From Bursaphelenchus xylophilus (Eukaryota; Nematoda; Chromadorea; Rhabditida; Aphelenchoididae): 64,000 nt of DNA. Under the pieces are notes generated by a model, which saw nothing but the letters and a program-made list of their open reading frames with translations, did not search any database and was not told the origin of the DNA. A program made the position numbers and the translations under genes. Location of the stretch: NCBI GenBank assembly GCA_904066235.2, contig CAJFCV020000002.1, forward strand, positions 6,014,001 to 6,078,000, read 5' to 3'. Shown here piece after piece: positions 12,272-24,149 of this stretch. Positions within the stretch are counted from its first letter, which is position 1; every line of letters begins with the position of its first letter.

Positions 12272-13977
12272 ATGGCTGCCAGTCGAAGATATCAAACTGT
12301 TATGATTATCGACCCTTGGGAGTACCGGGGCTTCTGTTTTCGCGGAGAAGGTCGACGGAATCTGGTGGTCAGCGCCAAACACGAGAAGGAGGATTTGAGG
12401 TGAGTTTTTGCTCAATTTTATGAGGAAACAAAATGTGAGGATTAAGCTTTCACAGTTAAATGTACAACTATATTTTCCTTCAGGATTGTATGGAGATTAA
12501 CCAAAGACAAACGGGCTCGAATTGTGGCCTTCAATTCGAACAGCGAGTTGTTGATAAAGTACATCAGAAGCTACGTTCTCCCTCTGGTGAATCCCCATTT
12601 CTTCAACGAACCCCGACTGGTGAATATGCATTTCAATGATCTGATTCACATCTCCAAGGTAAAGTTTGGTCCTTGTTTTTGTGATTCAAATTTTCAAGGG
12701 TTTAATAATGTATTTTAGATCCCTTTGTTGCCCCACAATCAGAAGGTGGATTCCTTTTCCGAACTCTGTGACAACATCCGATTCCCTTTATCCCTCTTTC
12801 CTCTTGATTACCGTTCTCGATCTGAATTCGGTATTTTCTTTGAGGATTGGAGTCTGGAGAATGTTCTTCCGTCTTTGGAGATGAACCCATTTGTTTCAGT
12901 ACTCCAAATGCCTGATGCCACACGAATGCCCAAGAAGATATTTAGTAATCTGGTAATGTATGGGCCAACTCTTACTGTGGAGATCAAACCGAAGCAAGGA
13001 TTCTATCAGAAACATCATGGAGTCAATCTCCCCTTTTGCAATAACTGTATTTTGCAGGTAAGATGCATATACTTTGATTTTAACATGATGTAAATTGTAA
13101 TTTTTTTTAGTTGGAGAAGACGCAATCCAAAGAATTTTGCCGGATGTATGATTTCTGTCCCCTAGAACTTTACAGTGGGGAATTTCCTCGAATGATGGAC
13201 GCTCTCATTTCCCTGTTTAAGAACCCCCACAGAAATCTGCGTCTTTTCCGGGACGGGGATTGTGTTTATGATGATCAATCCGATTTCTCCGATCTCCGTC
13301 GTCTCGACAATCAGATATTTCCAGGACAAAACAATTCCATTAACCTTCTATTGTCCTTGGTAAGCAATTTCGCCCTGATTGTTATGTAGTATTTGCAGTT
13401 GTGTTATGCGTTGGCTGGTGTCCGAGCTTCGGATGAGCCATTTTATTTGCACGAAAACTCCATTCTGGCCACTTTATTAAAGGCCCAAAGAGTAGATTCG
13501 ATCGGAATTGTGAAAGCAAAAGAAATCTATGATCGACAGCCACAGGAAGTAAAAGTAAGGGAATTTTGACGAACTAGTCATCTCCGAGTATTTTTTTATT
13601 AAACGATTAATTTGCAGGAACAGTTAATGGACGAAAGTAACTTACTCCAGAAGGACGGGGCCAAATTGTTTACATCAAACGACGAACGTTCGCTTCTAGA
13701 ACGATACTTTGTGGCCGCCACGATGAAAGACTGTAGTTTAATGATCAATTGTCGCTTGGTCAGAGGGCCGACAGTATTCACGGATGAGAGCCCAAGCAGT
13801 CGTCTGATCCGCATTGAGACTAATGCGGATCCCCTTTACTTTGCTGTCCATGTTCAAGTTGTAGATCTTGATCCAAAGCTTCCTCGGAATCTTCTTAATG
13901 CACATCAACGATTTATGAATGGAGTCCAGATCATAAACAACACTCCCGGTATTCACAAGCCTTGTCATATCCACTAA
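12272..13977 (+). CDS. inositol-pentakisphosphate 2-kinase
   Basis: This kinase phosphorylates inositol pentakisphosphate at position 2 to make inositol hexakisphosphate. Six exons join in frame: 12272-12399, 12484-12658, 12719-13057, 13111-13359, 13399-13554 and 13618-13977, giving 468 residues, close to the animal enzyme. Signatures in order are WEYRGFCFRGEGRRNLVV (N-terminal nucleotide-binding loop), VEIKPKQGF, FCRMYDFCPLELYSG, MKDCSLMINC and VVDLDPKLP, all matching conserved blocks of the IPPK family. The ATG at 12272 is the first in frame, with a TAA two codons upstream. Introns are 39-84 bases. A poly(A) signal follows at 14133. The gene is divergent from NRDE-2. Confidence 0.95.
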
Positions 13978-15645
13978 GGGCGCCAGCTCGCCACATTCAT
14001 AATGTCATAGATCTCCATCAACGCTCAAAAATTATATCCTGGTATTCTTCTCACATATCGCTTCCAATTTCCACAGTAATAACTGGTGTATTATATAAGG
14101 CTGGTGCTATTCCTCTGTCACTTTTTATGCTTAATAAAAGAACTGGATTTTGCATGACATAAACATGTCATTCAGTGAGCCCAATTAACCCGTTTGTGGC
14201 AGGAAACCTCTTTGAGTATCGGGACGTATCGGACTTCATCTCTGCTTTCCGATGAAAGAAAGGTTTTCGTTATTTGTTGTGCAGACTCTGGGCCATGTAA
14301 TGGTTGCAGGAAGAGATTTTAGATCTAAATTGTATCCAAGTATAATCTCGCGGGTATCAGGATAGATTTTTCTAAGCTCATGTCAGTAGATCTGGAGGGT
14401 ATAGTGCAATCGACCGTGCTTTAGAAAATCCAATTTCTAATCTTTACTTGTTTGTCTTAGGTAGTACTGTAAATTAGCAATGTTTTGATTATTAAAAAAA
14501 GACGTGGATTAACCATCGGTTAAACCCCTCCAGATCCCACAAAATTTTGCGGATCTTTTTGCTGACCGGACCTTTTCAACACTTGCGTGTTAGTATAAGC
14601 CAAATAATGATGGGCAAGGTTTGGGAAAAGCCTTTATCTAGTAGTGTATCAAGTTGAAGCCGGGTCGAATGTCCGTGCGCGATTCCAATTTCCGCTAGGG
14701 AAGGGGATTCTGTTTCCAGTGGGTGCAGTGCGGGTTGTGGAGGCAAACGGAAAAGGTAAAATGCTGTCCTTTCCTCACGCGGTGCCGCTCTTTTGTTTTT
14801 ATAAGCATCTCGGCCGAGTCTTGAGGTGTCTGGCCCCCTTGGCCCAGCTCGGGACCTGCTCCAAAATCGGTCATTTTGCGGAGATTGCGCTTTTCTGGTT
14901 CCTGTGGCGCCGCAGGGTTCGTGGAGGAGAGGCGGCTTTATTCTCTGTGTTTTTATCTCGAGATTATGCCCAATCGAATGCTGTGCCAGTCCCACGAGTC
15001 CACCCCTTCTCTCCCCTGCCCTTCCCCGGCAGCCTCAGATGGGCCGTTCATCAAGCTGGACATTGATTATACCACGAAGATGAGTTAAGACTCCCGAAAT
15101 ATGGACCGGAACCTCGACGTTCCAGGGGACCGACGCGGTTCCTTCTACTTGACCCAATACCCCTCAGGACAGCGGTTTTTATTTCCAACTGCCGGCCCAA
15201 ACTGCTAATGTGTTTCTGAAAGAGTGGGAATCCCTTAGGGTGTGAGAGGTTGGGTGCTGGAGGTCGGCCAAAAAAAAGTTGGGAAAAGCGGTTTCGGCTT
15301 CGAAAGCGGTAAAAGATGCGTGATGTGACCATTGGTCTTTGCGACGTACAGCAAGTTTAACAAGACACGTCGGAGCCGTCAAGCATTACTTTTTAATCGT
15401 CTAAAGCCCAGACGCGTCTTGATACTTTTTACGATTTGAGGATCCCAATTTATCACCTAAGGCCATTTCACGATTGTATAGTCTTGGGAAATGAACGGCG
15501 ATTCAGCTTTTCGTATTGTTTTGTGGGGCGGCTCGATTTGCCGAGATCGATTGGTCGCTTGGCCACAAAAACACCGGGATTGTATAGCTAGTCCGAAACA
15601 AAGAGCAGCCATTCTTGTGCTTTGTGATCTGTTTTCTGATTTAAA
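13978..15645. other. intergenic region between IPPK and the scramblase-like gene
   Basis: About 1.67 kb separate the IPPK stop from the next start on the same strand. The first part is the IPPK 3' UTR with AATAAA at 14133. From about 14560 to 15350 the base composition becomes clearly GC-rich and open frames exist on both strands (for example 14644-15066 plus, 14576-14995 minus), but none shows splice structure or domain features. This is probably promoter and enhancer DNA of the downstream gene. Confidence 0.5.
14133..14138 (+). promoter_or_regulatory. poly(A) signal of the IPPK gene
   Basis: A canonical AATAAA lies 156 bases behind the stop codon. Confidence 0.6.
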
Positions 15646-18137
15646 ATGGCATTAGTTATCCAAGGTAAGGGTCATTTTTGATGGGAGGCCACTTGTTTTT
15701 TGGAATCCCTTTTCTTCGGGTCATTCTATTGTCCAATGCTTCCAATTTCTCTAGTGTACTGAGGACACGCTTAAAAAGTTTCTAATTTTTGATGATTTTT
15801 TATATACAGTACCTTTATATTTATCTTTCCAGTCCTACAGTACTTACATTTATATTTTTATTTTTAAGCTTTTCGTCATTTGAATCTTTGCATACTTAAC
15901 CCTGTTTATAATAATTTATTCAGCGATGACTTCGGCCGAGTGCAGCATGGGGCTGCGCTCCTTTCTCCAGGACGAACCCCTCAGTGCGAATCACTTAAAA
16001 AGCGACCGCAGTCGAATCTGCGAAGAGTTGGAGATAAAAAATCTGATGGATTCAGCCCACGAATACGAGGCCAAGCCCAAAACAAGTGTCGATTATGGTG
16101 AGGGCAAATGTATGATTATGTATCTAAGTCATTTCCTATTCTGACTCCCCCCTTTGTCCGTGTTAACTGGGCCTTGACCGGCTCGTCCTCCCCCTGCCTG
16201 GTGTTTTGGTTCACGGGAATCCGACTTCAGAAAATCCCGTCCCAAGGCCGAAAGCCGTGACCCTCGGAGACGCATCCCTTTCCTCACCCATCCCTTCAAG
16301 CCCGTTCTAGGCCAATATGTGCAAATTTTGTTATTTCCAGGCACTCACGAGGGAAGTTCCTCGACATCCAGCTCTTCGGTTTGCTCCACAAACGGTGTTC
16401 GGCCGGCCAGAAGAGACTCGAATGGCAGCAAGGTGATCCCAGTTATCCAGTCCAAGATCATCCAGAAGCAACCTTCTAGGACCCCCTCTACAGCATCCAC
16501 CTCCATCTCTTCAAACGGAACTGTTCGACAACACAAACACGACAAAGGTATGCTCTTTTGATGACGGATTTGATGGTAACTAGTCTGGGACCTCGACAGT
16601 TTATGCTAGCTATGCTTTAAAGGCCCATAGACAGCCCCAGGGCATTGCCTAACGAACCTCATTAGATTGGGCACTGCACCGTGCAATTGACTCTCGCCCT
16701 CTTTTCAAGTCCAATTGCTTTCAATTACGGCCGACCGCGCGTTAGGCGACATGTAGTTGTGAAGGGGAAAGGGAGGGAACGATTAGAGTGTTTCGGCCTC
16801 GAACCCGAAGAAGGAGCCGGCTCTAATCGCTAACACCCTTCCTTTCATGGGATGCATGGTCGATTGGACCGGGCCCAACAGGTCCGGTTGTTGGGTGGGG
16901 ATCTCAGTGAACTCCGGACAGTGTTCAGGAGATCGATGCTCCTCCAACTGAGTCGGCGGGGATATCAGCCCGGTTATGGGAGTCTGGCTGGTCAGTACAG
17001 TCTCACCTTAATCTAATCCCTTTTCAGCCCGTCCTGAACACACTGAGCCCACCGTTCTGGTGACCAGCCATCATCGTTCCTCCCAGCATATTCAGAACCC
17101 AGTCAGCAGTCAGACGAATGAGGGGCTGATCGAGAGTTCCCTTTCTCGGCCACGTCGTGATTCCCAGGACTCTCAATTGGCGGATGCCGAAGTCTGCGAG
17201 GCCTTGAGGAATCGCAGGTGTAGGACAACCTCGGAAGAAATGGCCGATGAGGACGTCCTCTTGGACGAGGATTGTGGTGCAAATGAGGATTTTGGGAATA
17301 ATGAGGCCGGGCGTGGCATCCATTCGAGACGCCGAGTTTCGCCGGAAACTCCCAGTCCTGAGACTGTTCGCGGATTCAAGATGTGTGCCCCAAATAAGAC
17401 ACAGGTCCTTAATTACATCGCCACCACCAAATCTCTGTGTATAAGAAGGGCTGGAACCGAACTTCAAGTCAGTTTCTTTTATTAAATAGTCATCATGTAA
17501 CGCAACGTGACGTAATTACTTTACTGTAATTCTCTTTCAGGTCACTGATACGACCGGATTCCCGTTGCTTGATGTCTGGCAGAAAACAAGCTGTTTTTCG
17601 AGTACTTGGGTATTGGAATCTTATGGCCGAACTGTGTTATTATTGACGGATTCCGGCCGATCGTGGAAGCCTTGGAACTTCAATCAACCCAAATCGAACT
17701 TCCTGGAAGTGACGGATGAAGAAGATGAGATTGTTGGCTATTTCCAAGTTGGTGGGTGGGACGAATAAAGAGTGATCTGTTTACAGGAGAGCCGTTCGTC
17801 GTCCAAAACAAGGACCGTACCCCCATTGCTCGGTTCATGGGCTACGAAAGCGGAGATGGGAGGCAAGTGAACAAGGCGAAATTAATCAAATTTCAGGACA
17901 ATTCTCTTCCAATGCGTGTTGGAATGCAGTGGGGAAGAGGTGGGGAGACTGGAGCCGAGGAAGAGCCAGCTTTCACAGCTCCGCTTCAGTCCATTGGCCA
18001 TCAGTTTCCAGCTCAAGTTGCTGGTTTTGGCGGCCGCCATCCGGATTGCGGCCCTTCCTCAGCCAGCCGGTTGTCCGGTGGGCAATCAACGGGTCAAGAA
18101 ACGCAACAAGAAAGGCGTCTGCTGCTCCATTGTGTAG
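15646..18137 (+). CDS. scramblase-like protein with polybasic CaaX tail
   Basis: Seven exons join in frame: 15646-15664, 15924-16097, 16341-16547, 17028-17467, 17541-17751, 17787-17862 and 17897-18137, giving 455 residues. The first half is Ser/Thr/Arg-rich and disordered. The second half (from about [15 protein letters not shown]) has the repeating beta-hairpin pattern of the phospholipid scramblase/Tubby-like barrel, with [17 protein letters not shown] followed by [16 protein letters not shown] aligning with the scramblase blocks around the G-x-x-x-Q and F-x-I-Q-N turns. The last exon is reached only by a GC-AG intron (17863-17896, donor AGGCAAGTG). That frame gives [21 protein letters not shown] and ends [13 protein letters not shown]. 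The C-terminal CSIV with the basic run is a candidate prenylation box. A classical scramblase ends in a membrane helix and lacks this. The family assignment is by pattern and moderate only. Confidence 0.6.
17863..17896 (+). other. 34-base GC-AG intron
   Basis: The donor is AG/GCAAGTG and the acceptor AAATTTCAG. Removing these 34 bases moves the reading frame into the one that carries a scramblase-like C-terminal block and a CaaX end. The unspliced frame would instead read into a Gly/Arg/Pro-rich sequence. GC donors with this exact consensus are the known minor class of U2 introns. Confidence 0.65.
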
Positions 18138-18188
18138 CGCCAAGTCAATATACAAACACGTGTACAGTGCCTGGGATATTACCGTGAT

Positions 18189-18194
18189 AATAAA
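18189..18194 (+). promoter_or_regulatory. poly(A) signal of the scramblase-like gene
   Basis: A canonical AATAAA lies 51 bases behind the stop codon reached through the GC-AG intron, which supports that stop as the true one. Confidence 0.55.
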
Positions 18195-20628
18195 AGTTTT
18201 ATTAAACTCCCCATTACTCATTACAACCATGTCAAAATATGTTTTTCCCGTTCTGAATAACAGAGTACGTCATTTCTCGGTACTGTGCTCTCTCCGTGTT
18301 TGTTATTTTCATTACTCAACACTTAGATTCCCTGGAAATCTGCACGACTTTTCGATGAGAAAAGAGGTCAGAGAACACAATTAGTCTAAGTGTAAGATCG
18401 AAATGGTGGTACGAGTCATTGATAACGCAAAAGGAAATGATCTCGTTATTTTTTGGTGGAGGTTTGGAGAAGATCTGATCTGAAAAACACCTCTGTCCAA
18501 TCTCTGAACTGTTATTAGTGTAATAGGAGACCGTATTCTGACTGTGAATACTGTATTGTTGATAAGAAACAAGAAAAAAGATGTTTTCCAAAAACATTCA
18601 TCCGATAAAAACGTGTTTCTCTGAACTTTGTTTAGAACTTGTTATCATTCCCGCAACTGCGTTTGCTCTTAAAATTCTCTGGTAAAAAGTCTTCTTACTC
18701 CGTTTTTTATTGTCTAGATTAATAAACTGAGATCACGATGACGCAACCGACTTCAGAGCACCATCGTGGAAAATTCTGAACACGAAAATCAGCTAGTGGA
18801 GTAAATCAAGGTTGTAAATTTGAAGTAAAAGACGTTGCATCATTCGGCTTTTTCAACGAAATCTTGTAACTTTGTTTATTTATAATAACAGGGACGCCCC
18901 GTGTACGGTAAAAGTCAAGTAAAAGTAGGCGTTTGTGAAAACCCCAAAAGTGCAAAAAATTAATTTTTATTTGGTAAAATTCGGGGCTTTCGGCGTTTTT
19001 TCAAACAAATAAAATAACATCGCCCTTTTTTTGTTTCGTTCATTTATCACTCGCTTATTTTCGGTTATCATCTTTTCCTACAAAGATTACTGTATTTTTA
19101 TTGATTACTTGAATCTATTATAATTTAATGTAATGTATGACCTTTTTTTTGTCTGAAAAGGGGTTCGTGGAGTCCAGTTCAGGAAGGATACTTCGTCGAA
19201 AAAAATTGTCGGCTTACGGAACGTACAGTTGGACATTTATTTTACAAGTTACAGTATGATGTAATGTTGGTTTCGTAGAGCTAATAACATAACTTGGTAT
19301 GAGACCATTAATAAGACCGTCTGAACACAATAAAGATAAGACATTACCCGCTTTATGGGCCCCTCTGATTATAACCGGTTCTACTGTCGTCTACATAACA
19401 TACCTTACTTCCAACATCACCTTTTTCCCTTCGTTTTTTGTGTTGTTTTTTGTAGAGCTCGGACCGTGCCGGGCACTGCCATGTCATGCTGGCGGAGGCG
19501 TGCTCTGGAAGAGCATCCGGAGGGCCGAATTAAGATACCGCGAGCCCCCCCCCTGGCTGATCTCAGGCCCTAATTAAACGAGAGAGAGCCGAGAATGACC
19601 AGCGCCGTTCCGCGCCGTTCTACTCTCGACCGCCCCGTATAAAACATGGCCTGCGGGCCGAAGTGTAAGGCAAGCTGTGCCGGCCGGTACCAGTTGAGAG
19701 TTTCTCCTCTCCCCATTCCCCTCAAACGGCCGGCGGGGCGGGCCTGGCTCTGTTTCGCATATGCTTGGCCATTCTGTCTTTCGGCCCCGAGCACACTCAC
19801 GGATCTACAAAAAAGAACTCCTAAACACACAAAACCGGTGCACGATTCCGTTCGTTACTGGAATCGCTTCCCTGCTGGATACAGTAGGCCGGTTTACAAC
19901 ATTTGGAGGAGACTGATAGGGTGTTGGGAATCACGGTATGCCCGGTTTGTTGATGGTTTATCTTGGACAGTGTTTTGTTACTTTCCGTTACATCTGTCTC
20001 GATCTGAAGGTATTTTATATGTAATGTGACTTGCCCGTCTCTCAGAACACTCATTTCGCGAGCAAACGCGCTGCCATTTCCTTGCCCTTTTATATTAATC
20101 ACTTTTGTTATCACCAATCAGACGTCTCGCTACGTCGTTGGCTGACCCATTTCCATTCTTATGACATTTCCCTCCTTCCCCCACGTGGTTATATTTGCGC
20201 AAAGTCGGCACAACGTGACTTGATTGATCGCCCTGACTCCAGCCACCCTTCTGGTGGTCTTATCAGTCGCGGAAAGTGATCGCTTATTTACAGCCACGTG
20301 TTGTGGCGCCATTCCTACTACTTGAGCTTTCTTTTACAACGCTCTTATTACTTTTACAATACTTCCACTTTTGTTTCGTTCTTGAGTGGTGGATTTATTA
20401 GCATTTCTTGTTTTTTTTGGATTCTGCAAATAACTTTTTATTTTGTGTTTCGAATCACAGAGATTGGGATGGATTCTTGTCCCACTGGAGAGGACAGGGG
20501 GAGGCGGTCGGAGTAAGTGGCAGTGAGCCGGAACGGCCGGCCGTTCCTGGGCTTTCCGGCTCCCGAATGTCCCCGTTCCCCGTCCGAGAGAGTTGCCCCA
20601 CAGATCTCTAACTGGAGAACAACCGGCC

Positions 20629-20697
20629 ATTCTCTCTCTCCCTCTCTATCTATCTCTCTTTCCCTCCCTCTATTTCCCCCTTCCTTTCCCCTTCAGA
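20629..20697 (+). repeat. homopyrimidine CT-rich tract
   Basis: About 70 bases are nearly all C and T on the plus strand, with TCTC and CCCTCTAT units, within the region upstream of the nuclear receptor. Such GA/CT tracts can bind GAGA-type factors or form triplex DNA. No function is shown by the sequence. Confidence 0.7.
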
Positions 20698-21155
20698 GCA
20701 GCAACAGCAACATTAAAAGAGTTGCAGTGCGACTCGACCCCTGCCCTTCACTCCCCCCTCCCCCTTTCTGCCTCGATTAACCCCTTGAGGAGCAGCAAAG
20801 GGAACGGCGGCCGTTCTTTTTTCGTTCCGTCCCATCGTTTCTGACCTTTTTCTCGGGCCTTTTGATGTTCTCGGCCGACTGTTTCGGCAACATTTATTTC
20901 AATTGGGGGCCTTTCCCCCAAAGGCTGTCCCCCGAGGCCAGATTTTTTGTCGTTTTGTGGTCTTTGGGTATTCTTTTTTTGGGGCCTACTCTTCTTCTGC
21001 AGACACACAAAATCCTCCAATTACTGGGATAATCTGCTCTGCACCATTCAATCGGCCCCTTTCTTAATCCGTTTTGGCGTGGACACTAGCTTGAAATGAT
21101 ACATTACTCCTTAACGACTTCTTTTCAAGGTCGACTTTGAAGAGGCACATCCACA

Positions 21156-23113
21156 ATGATGGACTTACAGCATCAATCATCCTCGATGAATGGGATGGAC
21201 GGGATCTGCATGGTTTGTGGAGACAAATCTGCCGGAAAACATTACGGGGTAGGTCTCTCATTCACCTTGAGACTTGCGGAAATAAAGAGACTACAAGAAT
21301 CTCTTTCAGATTCTTGCTTGTTATGGCTGCAAAGGCTTTTTTCGACGATCTATTCGCTCCAATCAGACATACACATGCAGATTCATGCAGAAATGTAGTA
21401 TCGACAAAGGTAGCGATGATGTTATACCCTTGTATTTATACTTTAAGACCAGAGAAATGCCTGCCGCTTCTGTAGATTCCAAAGGTGCCTGCAAGTCGGG
21501 ATGGAACCTGAGGCAATCAGACCTGATCGAGATGTCATTGGGAAACAAAAAAATCCACGAAAAAGGAAAATCAAGAAAGAAGACGATGACCAGCCGGTAG
21601 ATGAGGGATCCCAGCAAGAAGATTCCCTTCTCAGCTATCTCATTGAGGTCGAGATGAAGAAAACTCAAGCCCCTAAGTTTGTGGAACACCCTCTTCATTA
21701 TCAAAGGTCTGAATCCATTGGGATTTTGAAAGTAAAACAAGAAATGGAGGCATCTTTATATGAATTATTCGAGGATCGAAATCTCTTAAATCTCTACAGA
21801 AATCCGATGAATAATCAAGATGCTCCCAGAACAGCCAGTGTGGAACAACTCTCTCTGGCCATGAGAGCTTATGCAGTCTCGGCCATCGATTGGGTCAACG
21901 CTCTTTTCTCTTTGGCCAATGTTAATGACACGGCCGAGAAGGTGAGTAAATACAGTACCCATTATTAGTAGCATCCTAATAATTAGCTACACGTGCAATA
22001 ATAACAACATATTTACAGTGTGCTCTGCTGAAGAATTCGTTTGCGGCATTTGCTGCTTTTCAGAAGGCCACCAATACAGCAAATGTTTGCCCTGCAGAAA
22101 ACGATTCACTGTGCCTTTGTAATGGTGCGTTGATTCCCAGAAATCTTCCAAGACATTTAATCGACACAAAGTAAGTGTCCAGGACAATCACTGTTATATT
22201 TTTAGTCTTCTTGCAAATAACATGGTTGGCCGAATATTGGACGAATTGGTCCGTCCCATCAGAAAACTACATCTTCTGGAAGCAGAGAGGGTTGCGTTAT
22301 CTGCTTTGATCTTACTTGATGGAGGTATGTAGACCTTAATCTTCCCTCAGAAACTCAGTTTACAATTCCATTATTTTATGCCCCATCTTGTTTTCAGACA
22401 GCTGCGGTTGCTCCTTACAGACCTCTGAAGCTTTAAATTTGGTCAAAGACAAGGTCCAGAACGCTTTGTTCCAATTCATCAGAGAACGCAGCGAACATTC
22501 TCTGAGCAACGCTTCTTCTCGCTTTGCCAACATATTGTTGTTACTCCCGTCCATCGCTAAGCTCTCAGCCATTTACAACGAGAATTTCCAATTGGCCAAG
22601 ATGTTTGGTTGTCGTTCTCTGGATCCATTGTTGGCCGAGATCCTGCTGGATGGCGGAGGAGACATGGTGCAGTCGGGAGAGTTGTCTCCCTCCTCCAAGA
22701 CCCGTTCTGACGCTGCCACGCAGACGAAAGACACCAACGAACTTAATATATCGACATGTCTCAGTCACACCTCCACTGAATCCACCTTGAGTTCAGTGAG
22801 TTCAGCCTCGGCCGAAGATTCCGCCTTGGAGAATATAATCGCTCTGAGACTGGAGATGGAACAACGAGCAGCTCAAGCCAAGGCTGAAGCCGAGGCCAAC
22901 AACCAAATGAAATCAAATGGACAGTTATCGCAGATAAATGTGGACGTAACCAACCGCAATGAGTATAACAACTACTTCTTCGGCTACGATTACCATCAGA
23001 ATGGCTTCGGGACTGTTGTCGACACGGTCAGAAATGGCTTCGGCTACCAGATGGAAGGCCAAACTCATCCCCAAACACCTCAGAAGACGGACATGGCGTT
23101 CAAGTTCTTGTGA
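21156..23113 (+). CDS. nuclear hormone receptor
   Basis: This is a ligand-regulated or orphan transcription factor of the nuclear receptor family. Six exons join in frame: 21156-21248, 21310-21409, 21448-21941, 22019-22170, 22206-22324 and 22398-23113, giving 557 residues. The DNA-binding domain starts at residue 18 ([14 protein letters not shown]), with the P-box in [14 protein letters not shown], the second zinc finger in [19 protein letters not shown], and the following [15 protein letters not shown] block that is common in HNF4-like and nematode receptors. A basic hinge ([10 protein letters not shown]) follows. The ligand-binding region is helical and includes [16 protein letters not shown] and [16 protein letters not shown], the conserved helix 8 to 10 pattern. 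A 120-residue polar tail extends past the ligand-binding domain. The start is the first ATG before the DBD. The subfamily is not resolved. Confidence 0.93.
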
Positions 23114-24148
23114 TCCATCAAGCCGGCTTGATGCGACAGCTTTGTTTACTTATCCTTGTTAGATGCGCCACTCTCTTCACTCGTCCACCTCTTTATTTTT
23201 GGTCCGGAGGGGATCAGGGCGGCTTTGAGATAGACAATACAAGAAGCGCAGGATTTGTAGTTTTAGAATAATTGGTAGCAAACGTGAAAGTCGGCCCAGG
23301 AAGCTGGCTTCTAATCCGCGAAAATGCTCTTTGTCACTGGTGACACATTGCCAATTTTTGTGGCATTTTGCCAAACATCAATTGCGTAAACAACAATCAT
23401 GATAGGAACCGATTTTAATCTCGTCAAATCTACTTGGCTGCCGCCCTGTCCATTTCTGGACCGTCTTTATAGTTTTAGGCTCGTAGCAAACAGAAAAATC
23501 TCACAAACGCCTTGATAGCTACCTAAAGTCTCGATTAAGTTATTACTGAATAGATCCCCGGTTCTTTTTCTTCCTCGAGTGCCCTCTTATTCTTGTTTTT
23601 GATAGTTCTTGTTGCTGTTATTACCGTAGTGTTTTAGTTTTTCGACAACCGGTAATTTTATTAATATTAATATAATTATTACTTCATAAACACGAGAAAT
23701 TCAAAGAATCCCGGCGATTATGACTCAAGGTCGAAAAAGCCATCCTTTTCACAGGAAACGGCTAGCCAAACACCTGGGCTGGTAGGCAAACGGTCCAAAT
23801 CGCTAGCCAGACACGTGGCCCGTGGCCATTTTACATTTTTTGAAGTCGTACTGTAAAGCACTCATTTTTAGATTTTTTTCAAAAATTACTCGATTTGCTT
23901 TTAATGGTGGTTATTTCAAAAATCATGTTCATTTTTCCGATTTTACATAGTAAAATTTTTTATTTTTTCTTTCCAACCTTCGTGGAATATTTTACCGTAA
24001 GTGGATTACTGTGTAAAAAATACGTTTTAATTTTTAATGTAAAATGTTTAACATTCCTTTTAAAAGTTATTTGATTGCCAAATCCACCATCGAAATCCCG
24101 GAGAAACGAGATGGTCGTCGATGATTAATTTCAGAAATAAATTAATGT
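23114..24148. other. 3' flank of the nuclear receptor
   Basis: This 1 kb stretch is the receptor's 3' UTR and AT-rich intergenic DNA. No open frame has coding character. It leads into the nested repeat block that begins near 24150. Confidence 0.5.
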
Positions 24149-24149
24149 G

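Larger units (their letters stand above)
18138..21155. other. 3 kb non-coding region upstream of the nuclear receptor
   Basis: The stretch starts with the 3' UTR of the scramblase-like gene (AATAAA at 18189). It then holds AT-rich DNA to about 19440, a GC-rich block at about 19460-19760, and GC-rich plus homopyrimidine DNA from about 20460 to 20900. None of the open frames has splice structure or a recognisable domain. The length suggests a large regulatory region for the nuclear hormone receptor at 21156, possibly with an untranslated first exon. Confidence 0.5.

Noticed and set aside
11809..12415. Two overlapping minus-strand frames of about 135 codons
   Set aside because: They run antisense over the IPPK first exon, have no domain and no splice structure.
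14576..15066. Long open frames on both strands of a GC-rich block
   Set aside because: High GC lowers stop frequency. Frames exist on both strands and neither has splice signals or family features.
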